In this document: positions 44,617 through 54,800 of the stretch, piece after piece | Numbering within the stretch: the first letter of the stretch is position 1 | Layout: each line of letters begins with the position of its first letter | From: Actinokineospora globicatena | GTDB taxonomy: Bacteria; Actinomycetota; Actinomycetes; Mycobacteriales; Pseudonocardiaceae | DNA: 64,000 bases | Direction: 5' to 3' | Assembly: GCF_024171945.1 (NCBI RefSeq) | Contig: NZ_JAMTCR010000002.1 | Location: 992,001 to 1,056,000 of the forward strand | Made by a program: the position numbers and the translations under genes | The notes under the pieces: generated by a model | Database searches by the model: none | Seen by the model: the letters and a program-made list of their open reading frames with translations, nothing else | Told to the model about the DNA's origin: nothing

Positions 44617-45246
44617 TCAGGTGTCCCAGCTGATCCTCCACGGCTTGCGGATGGTCAGCGACCCGATGCGGGTGTAGCTGGGCCGCTTGACCTTGACCGA
44701 CCCGGCCTTGAGCCGCCCGGTCAGCACGAACACCGGCCCGCCGGTCGAGGCGCCGACCTTGTTCTCCACCTTGCCCGCGACCACCTCGACGTCGTCGGCG
44801 ACGCAGCCGGAGTTCGCGGGCAGCAGCAGCTCGACCGAGCCGCCGGTCACGTCCAGGACGATCTTGACCTCGGGGTGGGCGATGACCGCCTCGGTGAAGT
44901 CGAACTCGCTGGAGCCCATCCAGTTGTGCACGACCATCTCGCGCGGCACGTGCCAGGAGCCCTCGCGCTTGATGGACGACATCCGGGCGCGGAACTGCTG
45001 CGGCGGGACGGCGGTGGGGCTGCCCGGCTCCCGGTTGACCACGCCGGGCAGGTCGACCAGCACGGTGTTGAGCTCGGCCCTGGTCTTGGCGGCCAGCGCG
45101 ATGTCGGTGCGGGCGGTGAACTCGTCGAGGGTGAGCATCCCGTGGCCGATGGCCTTCTGCAGGATGCCGACGACGTGCTCGCGTTCGGCGTCGGAGACCC
45201 GCAGGTCCCGCGGGTTGATCGGGGCGGGGAGGGATTCGGTGCTCAC
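44617..45246 (-). CDS. DUF1707 domain protein with cell-wall-active-antibiotics-response-like C-terminus
   Basis: A 209-residue soluble protein. The N-terminal DUF1707 block is typical: RDLRVSDAEREHVVGILQKAIGHGMLTLDEFTARTDIALAAKTRAELNTVLVDLP (residues about 12-68, given in parts here). The C-terminal half (FDFTEAVIAHPEVKIVLDVTG, GSVELLLPANSGC) is a beta-rich DUF2154/LiaF-like fold. Function unknown; LiaF-like domains regulate envelope-stress kinases. It sits directly downstream of a sensor kinase/regulator pair on the same strand, 10 bases after it, which supports a regulatory link. GTG start 45246. Confidence 0.8.
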   Translation of the reverse strand: MSTESLPAPINPRDLRVSDAEREHVVGILQKAIGHGMLTLDEFTARTDIALAAKTRAELNTVLVDLPGVVNREPGSPTAVPPQQFRARMSSIKREGSWHVPREMVVHNWMGSSEFDFTEAVIAHPEVKIVLDVTGGSVELLLPANSGCVADDVEVVAGKVENKVGASTGGPVFVLTGRLKAGSVKVKRPSYTRIGSLTIRKPWRISWDT

Positions 45247-45255
45247 CAGCCAAGA

Positions 45256-45918
45256 CTACTGCGCCGGATCGGTGTCGAGCCCGTGTTCGATCGCGTACCT
45301 GGCTAGTTCGACGCGGTTGTGCAGCTGGAGTTTGCGCAGCGTGGACTGCACGTGGTTCTCGACGGTGCGGTGCGAGAGGACGAGCCGGTCGGCGATCTGC
45401 CGCGCGGTCATGCCCTTGGCGACGAGCCGCAGCACGTCGGTCTCGCGGTCGGTCAGCCTCGGCGCGGAGGTCTCCTGCGGGGCCGCTGCCATCCGGCGGT
45501 ACTCCCCGAGCACGAGCCCAGCGAGGCCAGCGGTGAAGACAGCGTCACCGACGGCGGTACGGCCAACTGCGTCCACTAACTCTTCCGCCGACGCGGACTT
45601 GACCAGGTAACCGGACGCTCCGGCCTTCACCGCTTCCAGTACGTCGCTGTGCTCACCGCTGGCGGACAGCACTAACACCTTGGTCTCGGCCAACTCGGCG
45701 GTGATCTCGCGGGTGGCGTCCACACCGGAGCCCGCGCCCAGGTTGAGGTCCATCAGCACCACGTCCGGCCGCACTACCCGGGCGATGCGGACCGCGGACG
45801 GCGCGTCCCCCGCCGTCGCCCGCACCTCGAACCCGCGCTCGGACAGGTCGCGCGCCACCCCGTCCCGCCAGATCGGGTGGTCGTCGACGACCATCACCGA
45901 GATCGCGCGCTCAGCCAC
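45256..45918 (-). CDS. LuxR-type response regulator (NarL family)
   Basis: A 220-residue two-component regulator. The receiver domain has the acidic pair in VMVVDDHPIW, the phosphorylation site D57 in VVLMDLNLG and the conserved lysine in GYLVKSAS. The C-terminal LuxR helix-turn-helix is TDRETDVLRLVAKGMTARQIADRLVLSHRTVENHVQSTLRKL. The GTG start overlaps the sensor kinase stop by 8 bases (GTGGCTGA). The partner kinase is therefore the upstream gene. Confidence 0.94.
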   Translation of the reverse strand: MAERAISVMVVDDHPIWRDGVARDLSERGFEVRATAGDAPSAVRIARVVRPDVVLMDLNLGAGSGVDATREITAELAETKVLVLSASGEHSDVLEAVKAGASGYLVKSASAEELVDAVGRTAVGDAVFTAGLAGLVLGEYRRMAAAPQETSAPRLTDRETDVLRLVAKGMTARQIADRLVLSHRTVENHVQSTLRKLQLHNRVELARYAIEHGLDTDPAQ

Positions 45919-47059
45919 AGTTCCTCCCCCGCATCGGGATCCGGACCTCCCACTCGGTGCCCTGCCCGGGGCTGGTCTCCAAGGTGGCGGTACCGCCCAG
46001 CTCCGCGACCCGACCCCGGATCGAACGGGCCACGCCAAGCCTGCCTTGAGCTTCGGCGTCGTCGAGCCTGCCTGCGGCGATTCCCACCCCGTCGTCGCGC
46101 ACGCTCACCACTACCTCGTCACCGAGGTCCTCCACCAAGACCCACGCTCTAGCCTCGTCGCCCGCGTGCCGGTCCACGTTCTCTAGCGCCTCACGCACCA
46201 GGTAGGCGAGTTCCGCCGCGGCGCATTCGGGGACCAGGACTGGGGTCGCAGGTACGGCTACCTGGTAGCGGTTGGTCGCCAGTACCTGGATCCGCGGCCG
46301 CAGGTCAGCCTGCCCGTTCGCTGTGGACTCCAGAGGTGCCGCCGCGACTAGAGCGCGGAGCGCGACCTCTTGCGTGCCTGCCAACTCGGCCAGCTCGGCG
46401 GCCTCACCACCCAGCTCGCGGCCGCGTTTGCGGACCCTGGCCAGCACCTGCAGGACGCTGTCGTGGATGGTCCGCGCCAACCGCTCCCGCTCGGCCGTCG
46501 CCGCCTCGGCGCGCATCGCCATCGCCAGCCGCTCGGCGGACTGCTTGGACGTCGTCGACGCCAGCCCGACCACGAAGCCGACGCCGACCAGCAGGACGAA
46601 GTCCCTGGTCAGGTCGGTGTCGAAGTAGCCGCGCACGCCGTAGTTGAAGGCCGAGACGACCGCGCCGAAGGCAGTGCCACCGACCATCCCCGACCGGACC
46701 GCGCCCACCGCGACCACGGCCGTCACCCACACCGTCGGCACCAGCGGCACGACTTGGACGGTCAGCTGGTCGTGCGTGAGCACCAGCCGCGACATGCACA
46801 TCAGCGCGCAGCAGACACCCAGGTCGACCAGCGTGAACCAGAGCGCGACCTTGCTGCGCCGCAGGTAGTAGACCGAGGTGGCCACCGTCCACAGCGCCAT
46901 CGCGCCGATCGTCCCCCAGGCCAGCACCGTGTTCGCGTACTCGCCGTCGTGGGCGAGCACCACCCCGGCGGCGAACAGCCAGGTGATCGCCCGCAGCAGC
47001 ACGGCCGCGCGCCACAGTGGCTTCAGCGCGTCCTTGCGCACCGCCCGGGGCGAGCTCAC
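45911..47059 (-). CDS. Sensor histidine kinase (MacS-type, NarL partner)
   Basis: A 382-residue membrane histidine kinase. The N-terminal half has about five hydrophobic helices (AITWLFAAGVVLAH; VLAWGTIGAMALWTVATSVYY; FTLVDLGVCCALMCM; VWVTAVVAVGAV; FVLLVGVGFVVGLAS), acting as a MASE/MacS-like sensor. The phosphoacceptor is H199 in ARTIHDSVLQVLA; the ATPase has VREALENVDRHA (N-box), VRDDGVGI (G1) and GTEWEVRIPM. Overlaps both neighbours: the AI-2E gene stop by 4 bases and the regulator start by 8. Signal unknown. Confidence 0.9.
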   Translation of the reverse strand: MSSPRAVRKDALKPLWRAAVLLRAITWLFAAGVVLAHDGEYANTVLAWGTIGAMALWTVATSVYYLRRSKVALWFTLVDLGVCCALMCMSRLVLTHDQLTVQVVPLVPTVWVTAVVAVGAVRSGMVGGTAFGAVVSAFNYGVRGYFDTDLTRDFVLLVGVGFVVGLASTTSKQSAERLAMAMRAEAATAERERLARTIHDSVLQVLARVRKRGRELGGEAAELAELAGTQEVALRALVAAAPLESTANGQADLRPRIQVLATNRYQVAVPATPVLVPECAAAELAYLVREALENVDRHAGDEARAWVLVEDLGDEVVVSVRDDGVGIAAGRLDDAEAQGRLGVARSIRGRVAELGGTATLETSPGQGTEWEVRIPMRGRNCG

Positions 47060-48264
47060 GGTCTCGCGGCGTCCTCGTCCGCGTCCGCCTCGGACTCCTC
47101 GTCGTCCTCGACCACGTTCGGTTGCGACGCGGCGTCGTCGAGGACGTCGACGTCGTCCGGATCGGTCTCGCCCTCGTTGACCAGGGAGCGGACGCCCGCG
47201 TTGAGCACCGCCAGCAGCGGCACCGACAGCAGGGCGCCCGCGATGCCCGCGGCGATGAGGCCGACACCGATGGCGAGCACGACCGCGAGCGGGTGCAGCT
47301 TCACCGCGCGGCCGAGCAGCCACGGCTGCAGCACGTGGCTCTCGATCTGCATGATCCCGATGACGATCGCCAGCACGATCAGCGACGAGATGAACCCGTT
47401 GGCGACCAGCGCGATCAGCACCGCGACGGTGCCCGCGATCAGCGCCCCGATGATCGGGATGAACGCGGTGAGGAACACCAGCGCGGCCAGCGGCACGAAC
47501 AGCGGCACGCCGACGATCCACAGGCCGATGCCGATGCCGACCGCGTCGAACACCGCGACCGCCGCCGTCGCCCGCACGTAGCTGACCAGCGACGAGAAGC
47601 CGCGCTTGCCCGCGACGTCGACCCGGTCGCGCACGATGCCGGGCACCCCGCGCACCACGAACCGCCAGATCCCGGCGCCGTCGAACAGGAAGAAGATGAG
47701 GATGAACAGGGTCAGCAGCAGCCCGGTCAGCACCTCGCCGATGGTGGCCGCGGTGGTGATCGCGCCGGAGGTGATCGCCGACTGGTTGGCCTTGATGGTG
47801 TCGATGGCGTTCTGCAGGAAGGACTTGATCTGGTCCTGGCGCAGGTGCAGCGGGCCGGTGGACAACCAGTTCTGGATCGTGTCGAGCGAGTCGTTGACCT
47901 GGCTCTGCAGCTGCGGCAGGCCGTTGGTGAACTCGGTGATGACGAAGGTGAGCACGCCGCCGACCACGGCGAGGCCGCCGACGAGCACGATCGCCGTCGC
48001 CAGCGACCTCGGCACCCGCCACTCGACCAGCTTGCCGACGCCGGGTGCCATCAGCGCCGCCAGCAGCAGGGCGATCGCGACCGGGATCACCACGTGGGCG
48101 AAGTAGCCGAGCAGCCAGATGATGACGTACAGCGCGCCGATGATCACCAGGAACCGCCAGGACAGCGCGGCGCTGACCCGGAGGCCCTTGGGCACGAGCG
48201 GGGTGACGTCGGTGCTGGGGAGCGTGGTCCGGTGCTTCAGACCGGCGACGCGGTTTCTGGTCAT
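47056..48264 (-). CDS. AI-2E family transporter (permease)
   Basis: A 402-residue polytopic protein of the AI-2E/PerM family with about eight helices. Landmarks are VIPVAIALLLAALMAPGVGKLVEWRVPRSLATAIVLVGGL at the N-side (given in shorter form: LLLAALMAPGVGKLVEWRVP), FFLFDGAGIWRF, LAALVFLTAFIPIIGALIAG and ESHVLQPWLLGRAVKLHPLAV. The C-terminal 40 residues are acidic. Family members are proposed exporters or sodium/proton antiporters; a quorum signal role is not established. First gene of the transporter-kinase-regulator-DUF1707 run, whose genes overlap. Confidence 0.88.
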   Translation of the reverse strand: MTRNRVAGLKHRTTLPSTDVTPLVPKGLRVSAALSWRFLVIIGALYVIIWLLGYFAHVVIPVAIALLLAALMAPGVGKLVEWRVPRSLATAIVLVGGLAVVGGVLTFVITEFTNGLPQLQSQVNDSLDTIQNWLSTGPLHLRQDQIKSFLQNAIDTIKANQSAITSGAITTAATIGEVLTGLLLTLFILIFFLFDGAGIWRFVVRGVPGIVRDRVDVAGKRGFSSLVSYVRATAAVAVFDAVGIGIGLWIVGVPLFVPLAALVFLTAFIPIIGALIAGTVAVLIALVANGFISSLIVLAIVIGIMQIESHVLQPWLLGRAVKLHPLAVVLAIGVGLIAAGIAGALLSVPLLAVLNAGVRSLVNEGETDPDDVDVLDDAASQPNVVEDDEESEADADEDAARP

Positions 48265-48319
48265 CGCCGATCACGGTAATCGGTGGGAGGGGTCCTCGGG
48301 GAACAACTTGTCTGATGTG

Positions 48320-50569
48320 ATGGGGTCCGTGACCGCGTACGTGCCGCTCGAGGAGCTCACCGACACCGAAGAGGCGGTCAGGACGGCGTTCGACTCCGGC
48401 ACCCGGCTCGACCTGTCGGGTCGCGCGGACCGGGCGGTGCGCGGTGAGGTGCTCGCGGCGCTGCTCGTCGGCGCCTACCCGCTCGGGGTCGGCGCGATGC
48501 CCGCGCTGCGGCTCGACGGCGCGCACGTCACCGGGCGGTGGGACATCGAGGGCCGCGAGGTCGGGGCGGTCATCACCCTGCAGCGGTGCGAGTTCGAGCA
48601 CGCCCCGGTGCTGCGGATGGCCCGGCTGGTCGCGCTGAGCCTGCGCGGTTGCCGGATGCCCGGGCTCTCCGCGCGCAACCTGCGGGTCGGCAGCGATCTG
48701 CTGCTGGAGTCCGGTTACACCTGCGCCGGGGTGCTCGACCTGACCGACGCGACGGTCGAGGGGACGCTGCGGTTGGCGGGCGCGGTGCTGCGCAACCCCG
48801 GTGCCGCCGCCTTCCTGGGTGCCCGGCTGCGCATCTCCGGGTCCATCCACGCGGTCGCGTTGCAGGTTTTCGGGGAATTGCGGCTGCGCGGGGCCAACAT
48901 CGGCGGCAGCGTTCGCCTGACCGGAGCAACGTTGTCCCATCCGTCGGGCACGGCGCTGGAGGCGACCGGGCTCACCGTCGCGGGCGACCTGTTCTGCGAC
49001 GCGGGCGGCAGCGGGTTCGACGCGGCGGGCACGACAATCCTGTCCGGCGCGCGAATCGGCGGGGATGCTGTGTTCTCTGGTGCGCAGTTGCACGACGCGC
49101 GCGGGGACGACGGTCATGTCCGAGTACTGCCTAGAGGCACTGTCGACGACCACTACGTCTTAGACGCCGACCGACTGCGGGTCGACGGCGACGTCAAGCT
49201 CGATGAGGGCTTCACCGCCAGCGGGACGGTAGGACTACGCAGCGCCCAGATTGGCGGACACCTCTTACTCTCTGGCGCCACCATCGGACACCGGCCCGCG
49301 GTGGCGGAGCTGGCGAAGGCCTTCGCCGAAGGGCGGGCGGTGACGCGGGTGCCGATCGCGCTCGTCGCCGACGGTATCGAGGTGCGCGGCGACGTCGAGG
49401 CCCGCGGCTCGGTCGGTGGCAAGGTCGACTCCGACGGCAACCCGGGGACCGCGCTGCGCGCCTACGGCCAAGTGCGACTGGTCGACGCTCACGTGCACGG
49501 CAGCGCCAGCCTGTCCCGCGCTCGATTACGCGGCCCAGCCATCGACGTCCTCTTCGCGGACCGACTGCGCGTCGGCGGCACCTTGTTCTTACGGAAGGTC
49601 CGCGCGAGTGGATCCATCCGTCTGCAGAACGCGCACATCGGTTCGAGCCTGGACTGCTCCGGCGCGCATCTCACCAAACCCCGCTTACGTCCGGACGGGA
49701 CTCTTAAGCCGTCGCTGGACGCGCGCGTCGCCACCGTCGGCAAAGACCTTCTCTGTAGTTACGGCTTCCGCGCGATCGGCGGTGTGCGGATACGCCTTGT
49801 CGAGGTGGGCAAGATGGTCACCTTCGCGGGCGCGCGGCTCGGAGGTCGCACGAGACCGCGCCACCTTCTTACTGACAAGGCGCTCTCGGCCTACGGCCTG
49901 TCAGCGCAAGAGCTGGTGCTCGTCTTCCCGGAACGGCGCCCGCCGCAGGGCACGGTGATCCTTACGCGCGCGACGGTCGTGTCCGTCATCGATGGACCCG
50001 GGCTGTGGGCGGCTACCGGCGGCGTAGAGATAGAGGACTTCACCTTCACTGCTCTTACCGCCGTCCCCGACGTTCCGGTCAAGACCCGCCTGCTGTGGCT
50101 GCGCAAGGTCCAGCCTGACTTCGCCCCCGGTCCGTACGAGCGCCTGGCGGCCGTCTACTCCGAGGGCGGCGAGGAAGAACTGGCGCAGCAGGTCCACCTC
50201 GAACGGCAGCGCCGCCGGTACGCCGAGCTGCACCTGGCCGGTCGGCTCTGGGGGCGGCTGCAGGACATCACCGTCGGATACGGCTACCGGCCCTGGCTGG
50301 CCATGGTGTGGCTCGCGCTGTTCTGGCTCCTGGGGATGCTGTGGTTCAGCGACCACCTCATGGAGAAGCTCGACAACGACGTCAACCCCGTGTGGAACCC
50401 GCCGCTGCTGGCCACCGACCTGCTGCTCCCGATCATCGACCTGGGCCAGGACAACAAGTGGCGGATGGTCGGCGCGTCCCAGTGGATCTCGGGGGTGTTG
50501 ATCGCCGTCGGCTGGATCCTGGCCACCACGGCGGCCACCGGCGCGACCCGGGTGCTCAAGCGCGGCTGA
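48320..50569 (+). CDS. Large beta-helix-like protein with C-terminal membrane anchor
   Basis: An approximately 749-residue protein of unknown function. About 600 residues are short beta-strand repeats of the type LxLxGAxxxGxLxLxGA (for example ATVEGTLRLAGAVLRNPG, RLRISGSIHAVALQVFGEL, SAQIGGHLLLSGATIG, RKVRASGSIRLQNAHIGSS), as in bactofilin/pentapeptide-like right-handed helices. The C-terminal 140 residues carry an amphipathic stretch (EELAQQVHLERQRRRYAELH) and two or three helices (WLAMVWLALFWLLGMLWF; GVLIAVGWILATTAATGA). No signal peptide, so the repeat domain is probably cytoplasmic. Similar streptomycete proteins are often called membrane-associated oxidoreductase without evidence. Start uncertain: ATG 48320, GTG 48317 or GTG 48329. 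Confidence 0.75.
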   Translation: MGSVTAYVPLEELTDTEEAVRTAFDSGTRLDLSGRADRAVRGEVLAALLVGAYPLGVGAMPALRLDGAHVTGRWDIEGREVGAVITLQRCEFEHAPVLRMARLVALSLRGCRMPGLSARNLRVGSDLLLESGYTCAGVLDLTDATVEGTLRLAGAVLRNPGAAAFLGARLRISGSIHAVALQVFGELRLRGANIGGSVRLTGATLSHPSGTALEATGLTVAGDLFCDAGGSGFDAAGTTILSGARIGGDAVFSGAQLHDARGDDGHVRVLPRGTVDDHYVLDADRLRVDGDVKLDEGFTASGTVGLRSAQIGGHLLLSGATIGHRPAVAELAKAFAEGRAVTRVPIALVADGIEVRGDVEARGSVGGKVDSDGNPGTALRAYGQVRLVDAHVHGSASLSRARLRGPAIDVLFADRLRVGGTLFLRKVRASGSIRLQNAHIGSSLDCSGAHLTKPRLRPDGTLKPSLDARVATVGKDLLCSYGFRAIGGVRIRLVEVGKMVTFAGARLGGRTRPRHLLTDKALSAYGLSAQELVLVFPERRPPQGTVILTRATVVSVIDGPGLWAATGGVEIEDFTFTALTAVPDVPVKTRLLWLRKVQPDFAPGPYERLAAVYSEGGEEELAQQVHLERQRRRYAELHLAGRLWGRLQDITVGYGYRPWLAMVWLALFWLLGMLWFSDHLMEKLDNDVNPVWNPPLLATDLLLPIIDLGQDNKWRMVGASQWISGVLIAVGWILATTAATGATRVLKRG

Positions 50570-50775
50570 TCCACACCTGTGGACAGACCCGGCGGATTCC
50601 CGCGACCACCTGCCGTAGTAGCTGAACGTGATCTGTGGAAACACTCTGTGTTCGTCACACGATCCGGTGGGCATGCTGAGTCACGCGTGCATAACGATGC
50701 GTGTCCCTGCCAGTGTTCCCGGTGCACGGCGCCCCAGCCGTTGCTCCCCCGGATCGGAAGGCGACCCCGGCAGGC

Positions 50776-51615
50776 ATGAGTGACCACCGCCAGGACCAGC
50801 AGGTGAGGACGACGACCGCCGTGCGGCGCGCCGTCTCCCGCACGCTGTTCGTCCTCGGGGGCACCCTTGCCACGACCGCCGCGGCCTGGGCCATCTCCAC
50901 CGCGACCGCCGGGGCCGACGTGGCGACCGACCTGCAGCACGACCTGCGGTCGGTGGTCGACGTCGTCCCCGCGCTCGACACCCCAGCCAAGGCGGACCTG
51001 CTCGGTCTCACCGACCAGGTCGGCGCACTCGTCGGCGATCCGGTCGACGCCAGTCGGGTCACCCAGGTCAGCACCGGCGCGACCCACGCGGTCGAGGAGT
51101 TCGGCCGCGACCTGGCCAAGCAGTTGCCCACCACGCACCTCGGCACCGCCAGGATCGAGCTGCCCACGCGCGGCACGACCACAGGCGCCGAGGTGACCCC
51201 CGCACCCGAGCCGACCGGGGTCACCCCGGTCCTCGGATACCCCGTCGTCACACAGGCCACCCCGGCCGCGACCGCCGAGGCACCGCCCGGCGCGCTCGCC
51301 ACCCGGCACGACCCGGGCGCACAGCGCGCCGCCGGCTCCGGCCTGTCCCAGCGCGGCTCCCCCGAGACCGCCGACGAGCGGGTCGACCAGCACGCCCCCG
51401 CCCTGCCCACCGGCCCAACCCCGTTGGCGCCGCTGAGCATGCCCGCTCCGACCAACCCGGGTAACCCCGGCGCAGGCGCGGCGGACGGGCTCGGGCACGG
51501 CTTGGTCGTCAGCACCCCGGCCGACTCCGCCGACACCTCGGCGAGCGCGCCGCGCACCGCTCCGGTCGCGGCCGCCACCACCGTCGACGCGCAGCCTGGC
51601 GTCACGCCCGACTGA
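50776..51615 (+). CDS. Exported or membrane-anchored protein of unknown function
   Basis: A 279-residue protein with an N-terminal hydrophobic segment after a basic stretch (RRAVSRTLFVLGGTLATTAAAWAISTA), a signal peptide or anchor. It continues with a helical part (DLQHDLRSVVDVVPALDTPAKADLLGLTDQVGALV) and a long Pro/Ala/Thr-rich low-complexity tail ending in QPGVTPD. No known domain and no C-terminal anchor. The tail resembles wall-spanning linkers. It lies 192 bases upstream of the chaplin-like repeat gene on the same strand. Start ATG 50776; GTG 50701 would add 25 residues. Confidence 0.7.
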   Translation: MSDHRQDQQVRTTTAVRRAVSRTLFVLGGTLATTAAAWAISTATAGADVATDLQHDLRSVVDVVPALDTPAKADLLGLTDQVGALVGDPVDASRVTQVSTGATHAVEEFGRDLAKQLPTTHLGTARIELPTRGTTTGAEVTPAPEPTGVTPVLGYPVVTQATPAATAEAPPGALATRHDPGAQRAAGSGLSQRGSPETADERVDQHAPALPTGPTPLAPLSMPAPTNPGNPGAGAADGLGHGLVVSTPADSADTSASAPRTAPVAAATTVDAQPGVTPD

Positions 51616-51630
51616 TCCACGGCGCGGCCG

Positions 51631-51647
51631 GGGAGCCCCCGCTCCCC
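51631..51647 (+). repeat. GGGAGC-CCCC-GCTCCC hairpin after the exported protein gene
   Basis: A short GC stem (GGGAGC with GCTCCC around CCCC) 15 bases after the stop codon. The same 16 bases recur in the terminator of the next gene at 54857-54872. Here there is no T-tract, so it may be a weak terminator or RNA stabiliser. Confidence 0.45.
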
Positions 51648-51730
51648 ACGGTCACGCGCCCACGTCCGCCGTGCCAGGCCGCGTCTTCACCACCGGGTCC
51701 CACGACCCGCGACATACCCCCTTGAAATGG

Positions 51731-51773
51731 CGGGTGACCCCGCCTCCGACGCGTATCGCGTCGCGGTCACCCG
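51731..51773 (+). promoter_or_regulatory. Nested hairpin in the upstream region of the chaplin-like gene
   Basis: CGGGTGACC (51731-51739) pairs with GGTCACCCG (51765-51773), and inside it CGACGCG (51747-51753) pairs with CGCGTCG (51757-51763) around a three-base loop. It lies 35 bases before the start codon; it could be an operator or a 5' UTR structure. Confidence 0.5.
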
Positions 51774-51807
51774 TGCCTGCTCACATCACATGAAGGAGAA
51801 ACACCAG

Positions 51808-54800
51808 ATGCAGACCTGGGCTAAGCGCGGATTCCAGACCGCGCTGGTCACCGGTGGCTTGCTGATGCTGGGCACCGGCATCGCCTCCGCGGACGACAAC
51901 ATCAACCCCGACACCACCCCGCAGGGGGCGTTGGACGCGAAGATCGTTGTCGACGGCCGCGTGCACAACAACTCCATCGGCACGGTCCTCGGCGACAAGC
52001 ACCTGCCGGAGGTCAACCGCACCATCTCCACCAGCCCGCGCGAGGTCCTCGCCGCGGTGCCCGGTGGCTCGCTGGTCACCCCGCTCGCCGAGTCCGCGAC
52101 CGAGCGGCTGGCCACCGGCCAGGGCGCCCCGCTGCGCGGCAACAAGATCGTCGGCGGCGTGGCCGTCCCGGTCGACGTGTCCGGCAACGCCATCGCCCTC
52201 GGCGGCGACTCGTCGGTCAGCAACGACTCGACCCAGAACACCTCGATCTCCCGCCCGGTCACCACGACCGGCGAGGACCGCGCCATCGCGGGCAACGTCG
52301 TCAACCTCGACTACGCCGCCCCGGTGCAGGTGACCGGCAACGCGATCAGCCTCGCCGGTGACGCCGAGTCGGAGAACACCGCCACCCAGAGCTCCACGGT
52401 GGACGGCGACATCGAGACCGACGGCTCCGACGGCGCCATCTCCGGCAACGTCATCGGCAGCCAGGCCACCACCCCGGTGCAGCTCAACGGCAACGCGATC
52501 GCCGCGGGCGGCAACGCCGACACCGAGTCGACCACCAGCTCCGACAGCCTCGTCGGCGGCGTCGTCTACACCGACGGCCAGGACGCCACCCTCTCCGGCA
52601 ACGGCGCGCTCGTGCCGCTGGCCACCCCGGTGCGCGGCACCGGCACCGCGCTCGGCGTGATCGGGCAGGCCAACGCCGACTCGATCAACTCCACCAACGC
52701 GCAGGCAGGCCAGGAGAGCCCCGACCTCGGCGGCAACCCGGTCTACGTGCACACCAACGGTGCCGACTCCACCGGGTCCGGCAACATCCTGCAGCCCGCC
52801 GTGGCCGCTCCGGTCACCTCCGACTGCACCTCCGCGGTCGCGGTCGGCCAGTCCGACGCGGTCTGCAGCTCCGACCTGGTCGCCAGCGCAGGCGGCGGCA
52901 ACCGCTCCGATGGCACCGACTCGGTGCTCGGCGGCGCCATCGGCGTCGTGCCGGTGTCCGCCCCGGTCAGCGCGATCGGCAACGCCGGTGGCGTCATCGG
53001 CGACGCGGCGACCGACCAGAACAACGTGATCGACACCGGTGCCGGTGGCACCGCGATCACCCGCGGCAACGACAGCGTCCTCGGCGGCTCGCTGATCAAC
53101 AGCCCGGTGTCGGCCCCGGTCGACTCCTGCGCCAACGGCGGCGTCGTGGTCGGCGACTCCGACATCGCCTGCGAGAACATCACCACCACCAGCGCGGGTG
53201 GCGACGCGGGCACCGCGGGCGACGACTCCGTCGGCGGCGGCAACGCGGGCCAGATCCCGGTGACCGCCCCCGCCGAGCTGATCGCCAACGGTGTCGGCGC
53301 CCTGGGCGACCAGGACATCTACGCCACGGAGACCAAGTTCTCCAGCGCGGGCGGCGACGCCAACACCGCCGACGACGACGCGGTGCTCGCGGCCAACCTG
53401 CTCAACGCGCCGGTCGCCACCCCGCTCCAGGTGTTCGGCAACAGCGCGGGCGCGGTCGCCAACACCACCTCGGACACCGCGCTGGAGAACCAGATCAGCG
53501 CGGGCGGCCCGTCGAAGTCGACCGGCATCGGCGGCACCGGCTCGGGCAACATCGTGCAGAGCCCGGTCAGCAACCCGCTGCAGGCCTTCGGCGCCGGTGT
53601 CAGCGCGCTGGGCAACGGCAAGGCGACCGCCAGCAACGTCACCAACTCCTCCACCGGTGACGTCGCCACCACCGACGGCTCGGACGGCAACCTGTCCGGC
53701 AACATCGTCACCGCCCCGATCGCCGGTGCCACCCAGGCCTTCGGCGACTCGGTCGCCGTCGCCGGTGACAACGAGGCCGAGGCCACCAACGACGTCACCA
53801 CCACGGCGGGGTCGTCGGCCACCACCAGCGGCCGCGACGGCAACCTCTCCGGCAACCTCATCGGTGCCCAGGCTGGCCCGCTCGTGCAGGCCTTCGGTGC
53901 CGCGGTCGCCGGTGTCGGTGGCGACAACAAGGCCACCTCGTCCTCGATCAGCGCCACCAACTCCGGCGGCGACCTGACCACCGACGGCGACCACGGGTTC
54001 CTCTCCGGCACCCTGGTCGACACCCCGGCCGGTGCGTTCGTGCAGCCGCACGGCGACGCCGTCTCCGCGGTCGGCAGCGACGCGTTCGGCATCTCGGACA
54101 ACGCCACCTCCGGCCAGATCGGTGGCACCTCCGAGACCAGCGGTCGCGGCGGCAGCCTGAACGGCATCCACGTCACCTCCCCGGTCCGCGGCAACGCGCC
54201 GGTCTACGACGTGCCGGTCGAGGTGGCCGCTGACGCGCTCACCTCCGCCAGCCACACCAACGACGCGGTCGTCGGCGAGCACGCGGTCGAGGACGAGGCG
54301 CCCCTGCGCCTGCCCACCGTCGGCGGCCTCGGCGTGACCGAGCTGCCCTTCGGCGGCGTGTTCGGTGGCCTGCCCACCCAGCGCTCGTACGCCAGCAACC
54401 CGCTCGGCGACCTGCTCGGCGGCGGCCTGTCCACCGGTTCCCTCACCGGCGGCGCGGGCAACCTCACCGGCGGCCTGCCCACCAGCAACCTCACCGGTGG
54501 CGGCCTCCCGACCAGCGGCCTGACCGGTGGCCTGCCCACCGACATCGCGGGCAACCTGGTCGGCGGCGGCCTCCCGAGCGCGGGCAACCTGCCCACCTCG
54601 CTGCCGCTGCACGTCACCCCGTCCGCCGGTCGCTCGCGCGCCGACGTCCCGGGCCTGAGCAACCTGCCCACCGACAACCTGACCGGCGCCTTCTCCGGCA
54701 GCCTGTTCCAGGCCCCGTCGCTGCAGCAGCTCCCGGTCCAGACCCCGGCCCTGTCCGGCCTGGACGCCACCTCCGCCCTGCCGGTGTCGTCGCTGACCGA

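Noticed and set aside
52123..54115. CRISPR array or non-coding tandem repeat
   Set aside because: The units are 135-165 bases, diverged in DNA and conserved only as protein; there are no identical short repeats with unique spacers.
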